From Thermoactinospora rubra (lineage in GTDB: Bacteria; Actinomycetota; Actinomycetes; Streptosporangiales; Streptosporangiaceae): a stretch of DNA of 64,000 bases. Both the position numbers and the translations under genes were made by a program. How positions within the stretch are numbered: the stretch's first letter is position 1; every line of letters starts with the position of its first letter. This document shows positions 58,348-64,000 of this stretch, one piece after another. The notes below the pieces were generated by a model. The model was not told the DNA's origin. It was given only the letters and a program-made list of their open reading frames with translations, and ran no database searches. The stretch is from the NCBI RefSeq assembly GCF_002093975.1, contig NZ_KZ084324.1:253606-317605 (forward strand), read 5' to 3'.

Positions 58348-58384
58348 AAAAAGCGGGCGTCGCGGCACTTGCCACGACGCCCGC
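58348..58384 (-). terminator. rho-independent terminator downstream of CGN gene 2
   Basis: GCGGGCGTCG and CGACGCCCGC form a 10-bp stem followed on the minus strand by TTTTT. The same hairpin lies at 62947-62983 downstream of gene 6. Confidence 0.8.
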
Positions 58385-58574
58385 GAATTCGGGTGTACGT
58401 CGAGAATGCTCCCTCATGAAGGAGATCGGCGGAAGTCCTGCTCATGGGCCCGGCTGCCTGCTCGTCCTACCTGCCCCACGGCACCTTGGATGCGTGCCGG
58501 ACCGCCGGTGTCGCTAGCTGCTCAAGTCCATGTGCGGACAGGGCCGATGCCCTTCATGAGGTACTCCGCGCCCG

Positions 58575-58820
58575 CTACTCCTGGCTGATGCCGACGGAGC
58601 AGGTCACCGAGTCCTGGGAGATGGTCCCAATCGGCGCCAGGAGCGTAATGATGGGCACGGTGACGTTGCCGGCGCCGCGGTTGCCGCAGACAGCGGCATT
58701 GCCGCTCGCGCTGGCGGTGTTGATCTTGATGTCCTTCCCGGGGTCGCCGTCCGCGAATGCAGGAGCGGCGACAGCCAGGCTCGCGATCGCCGCGCCGCCG
58801 ACGAGAATCTGCTTAAGCAT
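58575..58820 (-). CDS. CGN-type small secreted protein 2
   Basis: 81 residues from ATG 58820 (GGAG at 5-base spacing). Signal peptide MLKQILVGGAAIASLAVAAP...AFA; mature DGDPGKDIKINTASASGNAA, then VCGNRGAGNVTVPIITLLAP and SVTCSVGISQE. Two cysteines 28 residues apart around a hydrophobic core. Closest to genes 3 and 6. Own promoter and terminator, so monocistronic. The leader contains a GCCTTG/CAAGGC hairpin (58855-58872). Confidence 0.8.
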   Translation of the reverse strand: MLKQILVGGAAIASLAVAAPAFADGDPGKDIKINTASASGNAAVCGNRGAGNVTVPIITLLAPIGTISQDSVTCSVGISQE

Positions 58821-58883
58821 GTTACTCCTTGGTTGATTTCGACCTGATAGCTCAGCCTTGCCGCTTCAAGGCTGGCATGAGCT

Positions 58884-58930
58884 AGTAGACCCCCGTTTAA
58901 CGGCGCGAGCAAGCGAATAGCAGCAAAGAA
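58884..58930 (-). promoter_or_regulatory. promoter of CGN gene 2
   Basis: TTCTTT box (58930-58925), -35 TTGCTC (58912-58907), 17-base spacer, -10 TCTACT (58889-58884), reading on the minus strand. Confidence 0.75.
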
Positions 58931-59204
58931 CTCTTAAGCTCTCCCCAACACGTTTTTCTGGCGGCAAATCCGATATCCAGGACATAGGATGCCTTTTTGC
59001 GCGTCCGGTGGAACGGGAGGCGAAGCGGTGATCTGGCGGTTGATGTCCATCAGCCTGCCGCCGTTTGTCGATAGAAGTCCGTAGCTGCCGGGAAAAGATG
59101 GTGCAAGATGGGCATTTAGCTATGAAATGGGCAGGGTTGAAGCCCGGCGCGAACGCCTCGTGAAGGGCGAGCCGTCGTTACGCAGGTTGAGTGTGCAATG
59201 TCCG

Positions 59205-60157
59205 ATACGGGTCGAAGGTCCTCACATTGTGAGGCCGGGGCGCCGAAGACCGCCTGAGGGATGGCTGCGGCAGCGGTTGTCGGCAGCGGCGATGCCGGTC
59301 CAGCCGATCATGCACGCCGACCCGGATGCCGGATCCCGGGGCGGTGGCGTAGACGATGACGATCGTGGCCTCGCCGGTCCGCGGTCGGTGCGGCGGCGCT
59401 CGACCTGCGGGCTTGAGCGGTATGGGAAGGCGGACCGTGCCGGACCAGGGCGGCCTTCAGACGGCGGACCTCGCGGGCGGCCGTGGGCCTGCTCGTCGCC
59501 GCCGTTGTTGAGGACACCCTGGCGTCAGGGCAACGCCTTGAGGCGGCAGTGCGGCGTGGGCCGCCCTTGACGAGCAGCAGCCGGCGGCAGCCGGCGGGCA
59601 TGGCCGTACTGGCGTGCAAGATGCCGGAGGAAGCCGCCACGTTGGTCAGGTCGAGGCCGGCCGGCAGCGCCGTGAGGCGGGATCGCGTTGCCTGTGGCCC
59701 GGTCCGCCGCTGGGCCAGGATGGTCCGGGTGGCGTGGCGGGTGTCGGCGAGCGGGCGGACGGCGCTGCCGTAGCCGCCCCATGGTCGGCGGTGCCGGGCG
59801 GGCGGCACAGGCGAGCACGCCGGGGCCGTATCCGCGGACGAACCGGGTGATCGGCGCCAGGGAGGTGGTCCGGGCCGGTGAGGAGGTCGGTGGAGGTGAC
59901 GTGCGCTCCACAGGCGATGAGCACCGGCAGGGGGAGACGATGTGCGAACGCGACCCCTGTTCTCGATCGGCTGGCTTCGACAACCGACGATCACCGGGGC
60001 CGCGTTTGCTGTCCGGGCGTTGGATCCCTATCCCGCCCTCGTCCGACTCACTCTGTCTCACCAGCCGAGAACGCTCAGGCCCTGGGGTCTTCAGCTCCTC
60101 GGTCTCATGACGTGAGAACGCTTCGGCCCTGGAACCTCTGGATAGGCGCCTGGCTGT
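59205..60157. other. 950-base stretch between duplicated blocks, no supported gene
   Basis: Frames up to about 228 codons exist on both strands but are Arg/Pro-rich shadows without a ribosome site, conserved motif or membrane segment. The sequence keeps high GC as in coding DNA, so a decayed gene is possible. I cannot assign it. Confidence 0.35.
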
Positions 60158-60211
60158 TCAAGTCCATGTGCGGACAGGACCCGACGCCCTTCATGGGGTA
60201 CTCCGCGCCCG

Positions 60212-60460
60212 CTACTTCTGGCTGATGCCGACGGAGCAGCTCACCGGGTCCTTGGAGACGGTGTTAATCGGCGATGCGATCGGAAGGACGCCAATGAAGA
60301 CGTCGCCGATTCCCTGGTTGCCGCAGACGGCAACATTGTCGTCCGCGGTGGCGGTGTTGATCTTGACGTCCTTCTTCCAGGGGTCGTCGCCCGCGAACGC
60401 AGGAGTGGCGAGGCCCAGGGCCGCGATCGCTGCGCTGCCGACGAGAAGCTGCTTGAGCAT
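60212..60460 (-). CDS. CGN-type small secreted protein 3
   Basis: 82 residues from ATG 60460 (GGAG upstream). Signal peptide MLKQLLVGSAAIAALGLATP...AFA; mature GDDPWKKDVKINTATADDNV, then VCGNQGIGDVFIGVLPIASP and PVSCSVGISQK. Cysteines 28 residues apart. Same leader hairpin (60495-60512) as gene 2. No clear terminator seen downstream. Confidence 0.8.
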   Translation of the reverse strand: MLKQLLVGSAAIAALGLATPAFAGDDPWKKDVKINTATADDNVAVCGNQGIGDVFIGVLPIASPINTVSKDPVSCSVGISQK

Positions 60461-60524
60461 GTTACTCCTTGGTTGATTTCGACCTGATAGCTCAGCCTTG
60501 CCGCTTCAAGGCTGACCATGAGCT

Positions 60525-60571
60525 AGTAGACCGGCATTTAAAGCCGTGAGCAAGCGAATAGCGGCAAAGAA
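60525..60571 (-). promoter_or_regulatory. promoter of CGN gene 3
   Basis: TTCTTT box (60571-60566), -35 TTGCTC (60553-60548), 17-base spacer, -10 TCTACT (60530-60525), minus strand. Confidence 0.75.
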
Positions 60572-60915
60572 CTCTTAATCTCTCCTCAACACGTTTTTCT
60601 GGCGGCAAATCCGGTGTCCGGGACATAAGGGTCTTTTTTGTGTGCCCGGCGGAACGGGAGGCGAAGCGGTGATGTGGTGGTTGATGGACATAAGCCCGCC
60701 GCCGTTTGCCGATGGAAGTCCGTAGCTGTCAGGAAAGGGTGGTGCAAGATAGGCATCTTGCTATGAAACGGGCAGGATTGAAGCTCGGCGTGAACGGCCC
60801 TGCGAAGGGCAAGCGGCCGTTATGCAGGTTGAATATGCAATGTCCGGCATGTCTGGCGAGCCTGACCAAAGCCGCAAGGCTGACCGGCAGGCTCTTCCAC
60901 CTCGGCGACGCCCAT

Positions 60916-60990
60916 CGAGGGCGTGGACATCGAGGGCGTGGACATCGAGGGCGTGGACATCGAGGGCGTGGACATCGAGGGCGTGGACAC
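60916..60990. repeat. 15-bp minisatellite, five units
   Basis: CGAGGGCGTGGACAT repeated head to tail with only the last unit varied. Open in all six frames, so it creates spurious frames on both strands. No spacers, hence not CRISPR. It lies just beyond the end of block A copy 2. Confidence 0.85.
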
Positions 60991-61639
60991 TGACGGTGCG
61001 GACACGCCTGCCGCGCGGCACGGCTGGTCGGTTCAGGCGCCGGTACGGCCCGCGCCAGGACAGGATGAGCCGGGCGGCCGGTCAAAATGCCGCGGGATCG
61101 GAGGCGGGCCGACGATCTGGCCGGCTCCGTGGGCGATGGCCGGTCAAAGGGTCGGCCAAATCGCTGAGGGAATGGAGGCGGGGTCAGGCGGGTCGTCATG
61201 GCCGCGGCAATCGCCTTCCGGCCTGGTGCGCTGCCTTCCGGCCTGGTGCGCTGCCTTCCGGCCTGGCGCGCCGCCGGTTGGGGGCGGCGCACCAGCACCC
61301 AACCTCCCAGTGCCCCCGGCCACGACCGGGCGGCCCACCACCTGCTTCTCCCCTAGCCTCGGCTTCGCCGAGGCCGCTCGGATCGTCACGGCGCGGCCGA
61401 AGGAGGTCCAGTGCCGCCACACCCGGTCGACGGCCGGCGGCGCCTCAGGCGCTCACAGGGCCGCGCGGTGAGCCGATGGCCTGAACGGGCATCCCGCGCA
61501 CGCGATGCCCCGCCGGACAGCCTCGATGTCGCCGAATTCCGGCAAGATCCGGCGGAAATGACAATTGGCCACCGGACCGGACGGTTCACGAAAGATGCGG
61601 CGCTTTCGCTTCTCGGGATGAAAAAAGCTTCTCAGGACG
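60991..61639. other. 650-base stretch without a supported gene
   Basis: Contains the 20-bp repeat at 61213-61272 and otherwise no ribosome site or conserved motif that I can see. Probably intergenic sequence of the repeat-rich array. Confidence 0.35.
61213..61272. repeat. 20-bp minisatellite, three units
   Basis: GCCTTCCGGCCTGGTGCGCT twice exactly and once with two changes. Intergenic. Confidence 0.85.
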
Positions 61640-61678
61640 AAAAAACAGGGGGCCGGCCAATTTCATGGCCGGCCCCCT
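61640..61678 (-). terminator. rho-independent terminator after CGN gene 4
   Basis: AGGGGGCCGGCCA and TGGCCGGCCCCCT form a perfect 13-bp stem with a six-base loop; on the minus strand it is followed by TGTTTTTT. Begins about 45 bases after the stop. Confidence 0.85.
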
Positions 61679-61722
61679 ATGGTCGATCAGACTTCGCTGA
61701 TCTGGATATTCTGCGCCTCGTC

Positions 61723-61971
61723 CTAGTCCTGGACGACCTTGACGCTGCACTCCACCGACTCGTCGTCGGCGATGGTAACCGGAGTGAGCGGAACGAGAGG
61801 GATGAGGATGTCGCCGAGGCCACGGTTGCCGCACACGGCGATGTTGCCGGACGCCTCGGAGACGTTCTTTTCGAGCTCGTTCGGCCACGTGTCGGCCAGG
61901 GCCGGAGTGGCGAGGGCCGCACCGGCGAACGCAGCGATCACGGCACCGCTGAACGCGAGCTTCTTGAGCAT
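61723..61971 (-). CDS. CGN-type small secreted protein 4
   Basis: 82 residues from ATG 61971 (GGGAG upstream). Signal peptide identical to gene 1 except its last residues; mature DTWPNELEKNVSEASGNIAV, then CGNRGLGDILIPLVPLTPVT and SVECSVKVVQD. It differs from gene 1 at a dozen or so residues, mainly in the hydrophobic core, while both cysteines and the CGN motif are kept. Confidence 0.8.
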   Translation of the reverse strand: MLKKLAFSGAVIAAFAGAALATPALADTWPNELEKNVSEASGNIAVCGNRGLGDILIPLVPLTPVTIADDESVECSVKVVQD

Positions 61972-62037
61972 CTGATCTCCCGATCAATCTCGGTGTGAGG
62001 ATTCAGCTCGTTTCCCAATGGGATGAGCCGGTAAGCA

Positions 62038-62095
62038 AGTAGACCGGCCTGCCGGATGAGAAGCAAGCTAAGAGTGCCGCCTCCGCCGTAAAGAA
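62038..62095 (-). promoter_or_regulatory. promoter of CGN gene 4
   Basis: TTCTTT box (62095-62090), -35 TTGCTT (62066-62061), 17-base spacer, -10 TCTACT (62043-62038), minus strand. Confidence 0.75.
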
Positions 62096-62294
62096 TCGCC
62101 AAACATGCCAGGACTTTCTTTAGCCGGAAGGCGATGGCGTGACGCATTCACGTCGAGCCGAAAGGTCTGCAAAGAGAATGGCCGCCGGACCGGCGGCCGT
62201 TGAAATCAGCGAAACAAATATGACGCGCGTCGCCCTGTGCACCGGGCGGGCCCGGCCGGGGCCGGTCACGTCCGGCGGAAGGCCGATCGCCGTC

Positions 62295-62360
62295 GCGCCA
62301 CCACCGCGCCACCACCGGGCCACCACCACCGGGCCACCACCACCGGGCCACCGCCGCGCC
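62295..62360. repeat. short imperfect GGGCCACCACCACC repeat
   Basis: Five units of 11-14 bases (GCGCCACCACC twice, GGGCCACCACCACC twice, then a variant). Intergenic between genes 4 and 5. Confidence 0.75.
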
Positions 62361-62443
62361 AGCCGTCGCGCCGGACTGCGGACCGGTGGTCCGCCGCCGT
62401 GGCGGCGGGCCTCTTCGGCGCCGTCCCCGCGGGTGTGCCCTTC

Positions 62444-62710
62444 TCAGCCCTCGCCGTGGTCCGGGCGGGTCGAGTGGACATGAATGCCGCAGTCGACGTG
62501 CCGCTGCTCGGCGAGGGCCGTCGGGGCGATGGGGGCAAGGATGATGAGAAGTGACTCAATTCCGGAATTGCCGCACACGATCACGTTTCCGTACGGCATG
62601 GGCGTGTCGAAGTCGTCCGGACGAGGCGTCTCGGCGTGGGCCGGGGTGACGAGCAGCATGCCGGCGAATGTCGCGAGGGCGGCACCGCCCGATGCGAGCC
62701 TCTTGAGCAT
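62444..62710 (-). CDS. CGN-type small secreted protein 5, divergent
   Basis: 88 residues from ATG 62710. Signal peptide MLKRLASGGAALATFAGMLL...AHA; mature ETPRPDDFDTPMPYGNVIVC, GNSGIESLLIILAPIAPTAL and HVDCGIHVHSTRPDHGEG. Keeps the CGN and second Cys, but loses the G-D after the motif and has a histidine-containing tail longer than its paralogues. It is the most diverged copy; the extended tail might come from a lost stop codon. Confidence 0.72.
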   Translation of the reverse strand: MLKRLASGGAALATFAGMLLVTPAHAETPRPDDFDTPMPYGNVIVCGNSGIESLLIILAPIAPTALAEQRHVDCGIHVHSTRPDHGEG

Positions 62711-62791
62711 GGGGACTCCCGATCGGTCTCGGCCTGAGGAATCGCTCTCGGCCTGGCGTCAGCTCACGCCACGGCGAATGAGCCGCTAGAG

Positions 62792-62849
62792 AGTAGACCG
62801 GCCCGTCCGACGAGGCGCAAGCCACGAACGCAGCCGCCGCCGTAAAGAA
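62792..62849 (-). promoter_or_regulatory. promoter of CGN gene 5
   Basis: TTCTTT box (62849-62844), -35 TTGCGC (62820-62815), 17-base spacer, -10 TCTACT (62797-62792), minus strand. Confidence 0.72.
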
Positions 62850-62946
62850 TCTTCAAGCCTTGCCGGGACGGCGCCTCAGGGGGAAAGCGCATGGTGGTGA
62901 ATCGCGGCAGATCCCCCAACCCGCTTTCAGCCGGGTCATCAACGGC

Positions 62947-62983
62947 AAAAAGCGGGCGTCGTGGCTAAGACCACGACGCCCGC
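62947..62983 (-). terminator. rho-independent terminator downstream of CGN gene 6
   Basis: GCGGGCGTCGTGG and CCACGACGCCCGC form a perfect 13-bp stem with a six-base loop, followed on the minus strand by TTTTT. Confidence 0.85.
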
Positions 62984-63123
62984 GATTTCGGCTATATGCC
63001 CAGAGGGGGCTAAATCCTCAAGAAAGGAGATTTCGGGAGCCCCGGCACGGGTTCGGAGGTTGTGCGGCCAAACCTGCCGAACACGTGCAGGACGGACCGT
63101 TGGTGACGTTGTCCGTCTTCGTC

Positions 63124-63375
63124 CTACTCCTGCTTGACCGTGATGCTGCAGTCCACCGGCTGGTTGTGCGCGAGGTTGACCGGCACGAGGTTGAGAAGGA
63201 TGAGAGCGACGTCGCCGATTCCCTGGTTGCCGCAGATGATGATGTTGTCGGATGCCGTGCCGGTGTTGTGCTTGATGCCCTGGTGTGGCCGTGGATCGCC
63301 GTCGGCCAGGGCCGGAGAGGCGAAGCCGGCGAGCCCCGCGATCACGGCGCCGCCGACGAGAAACTGCTTAAGCAT
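63124..63375 (-). CDS. CGN-type small secreted protein 6
   Basis: 83 residues from ATG 63375 (GGAG upstream). Signal peptide MLKQFLVGGAVIAGLAGFAS...ALA; mature DGDPRPHQGIKHNTGTASDN, then CGNQGIGDVALILLNLVPVN and PVDCSITVKQE. Grouped with genes 2 and 3 by signal peptide and promoter, but with the very hydrophobic VALILLNLVPV core. Confidence 0.8.
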   Translation of the reverse strand: MLKQFLVGGAVIAGLAGFASPALADGDPRPHQGIKHNTGTASDNIIICGNQGIGDVALILLNLVPVNLAHNQPVDCSITVKQE

Positions 63376-63436
63376 TTTACTCCTCGTTGATCTCGATCTG
63401 ATGCTCGGCCTTACCGCGTGGAGGCCGCCATGATCC

Positions 63437-63483
63437 AGTAGACCCCTGTTTAACGGTGTGAGCAAGCGAATAGCAGCAAAGAA
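63437..63483 (-). promoter_or_regulatory. promoter of CGN gene 6
   Basis: TTCTTT box (63483-63478), -35 TTGCTC (63465-63460), 17-base spacer, -10 TCTACT (63442-63437), minus strand. Confidence 0.75.
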
Positions 63484-63713
63484 GGCTTAATCTCTGATCA
63501 TCCCGTTTTTCTGGCGGCGAATCCGTATTCCAGACTTAATTCACCTGTTTTCAGGAGCCTTGCGGAGCCGTAGGCCGAGATTGGTCCAGATAGGTTGACC
63601 CGTGCGAAAAGGGACGCGCGCCGGACGAGCACGCCGCTGGCCTCGTGCCGGTGACCGGCACGAGGACCACATCAGCCCAGCGCCGACCGCCCGGCACCCT
63701 CGCCAGAAGAGCC

Positions 63714-64000
63714 TCACTTCCGCACGGATCGCACCAGGCCGGACGTCACCGTGCGGGCCGCGAACCGCGTCCCGTGGACGAATCGCATCACCGGCCCGAA
63801 GGTCGGGGCGGCGGCGAGGCCGACGATGAAGAGGCCGGGCACGCTCGTCTCGAAGTGCCTCGACAGCCGGGGCGCCGACCTCAGGTGCCGCACCGCGCGC
63901 CGGACCTGGCGGTCGAGCACGGTGATGCGGGCGACGTCCACCACGTAGCCGGTGGCCGCGATGACGTGGTCGGTGCGGACGGTCGTGACCTCCCCGTCGG
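63714..64000 (-). CDS. flavin-dependent monooxygenase/NAD(P)-binding oxidoreductase (C-terminal part)
   Basis: The last 95 residues of a gene that continues beyond the window. RTDHVIAATGYVVDVARI contains the ATGY motif of FAD/NADPH hydroxylases, and ETSVPGLFIVGLAAAPTFGP is the C-terminal FAD-contacting strand of the same superfamily. HGTRFAARTVTSGLVRSVRK ends it. Substrate cannot be judged from this part. Confidence 0.75.
   Translation of the reverse strand, partial: DGEVTTVRTDHVIAATGYVVDVARITVLDRQVRRAVRHLRSAPRLSRHFETSVPGLFIVGLAAAPTFGPVMRFVHGTRFAARTVTSGLVRSVRK

Larger units (their letters stand above)
58522..59204 (-). repeat. duplicated block A (copy 1)
   Basis: About 683 bases, from TCAAGTCCATGTGCGGACAG through CGN gene 2, its promoter and 280 bases of upstream noncoding sequence to CAATGTCCG. 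Matches 60158-60846. Confidence 0.85.
60158..60846 (-). repeat. duplicated block A (copy 2)
   Basis: Second copy of the 58522-59204 block, carrying CGN gene 3. The similarity extends about 275 bases upstream of the promoter into noncoding DNA, so it reflects a recent segmental duplication rather than selection on the protein alone. Confidence 0.85.
61647..62096 (-). repeat. duplicated block B (copy 2)
   Basis: Counterpart of 57786-58239, carrying terminator, CGN gene 4, leader and promoter. Confidence 0.85.

Noticed and set aside
60916..61272. CRISPR array
   Set aside because: The repeats are directly adjacent without spacers and no cas genes are present.
57863..63375. Identification of the six small proteins as chaplins or rodlins
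   Set aside because: Two cysteines and hydrophobicity are suggestive, but the Cys spacing of 27-30, the CGN motif and the absence of chaplin GN repeats do not fit; rodlins are longer.

Overview
The window is high-GC DNA with dense, often translationally coupled genes and many GTG starts. It carries purA-DUF3151-fba-DedA-pyrE synteny, GEVED/DUF11 secreted proteins and an actinobacterial gas-vesicle cluster. This points to an actinomycete; a Streptosporangiales member such as a Nonomuraea relative is my inference and was not tested by any search.

Layout: 0-9 kb holds a truncated EamA transporter, a winged-helix regulator, a MurA paralogue, purD-purC, corA with a possible leader peptide, and a TetR gene divergent from a membrane protein with three copies of one operator. 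9-16.9 kb is a zinc-starvation (Zur) island. One Zur box lies between mrf-rpsR and rpmG-rpmB-rpsN-rpmF, which encode cysteine-poor 'C-minus' ribosomal proteins. A second box precedes two coupled half-ABC transporters followed by a broken ECF S component. A SAM methyltransferase is divergent from them. 17-24 kb is mostly housekeeping (PTP-like phosphatase, GDPD, a FitA/PIN toxin pair, purA, DUF3151, fba, DedA, pyrE). 23.9-27.8 kb encodes a one-piece sigma factor/zinc finger/TM/extracellular protein and an NYN nuclease.

27.8-39.5 kb joins an Osa-type osmotic-stress module (response regulator, soluble tandem-HAMP hybrid kinase, divergent GAF-PP2C phosphatase) to a ten-gene gas-vesicle operon, with a RelE-like/DUF6247 pair convergent on its end. 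40-54.5 kb contains a membrane PP2C phosphatase, an S9 peptidase homologue lacking its whole catalytic triad, RlmA-type rRNA methyltransferase, a short Rho paralogue, a zinc ribbon, an MBL hydrolase, a NIT-domain kinase, a KPR-like reductase, a glycosyltransferase, a lipid kinase, a CDF metal exporter, a broken VOC gene and a DUF3800-like gene.

54.7-63.5 kb is a secretome region: a GEVED/DUF11 protein, a subtilisin, and six small secreted paralogues. These are all on the minus strand, each 81-88 aa with a signal peptide and two cysteines in a CGN...C pattern. Each has its own near-identical promoter (TTGC(T/G)(T/C), exactly 17 nt, TCTACT), and they are embedded in segmental duplications and minisatellites. 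I recognise no named family for them and consider this array the best candidate for an undescribed system. The window closes inside a flavoprotein monooxygenase gene.
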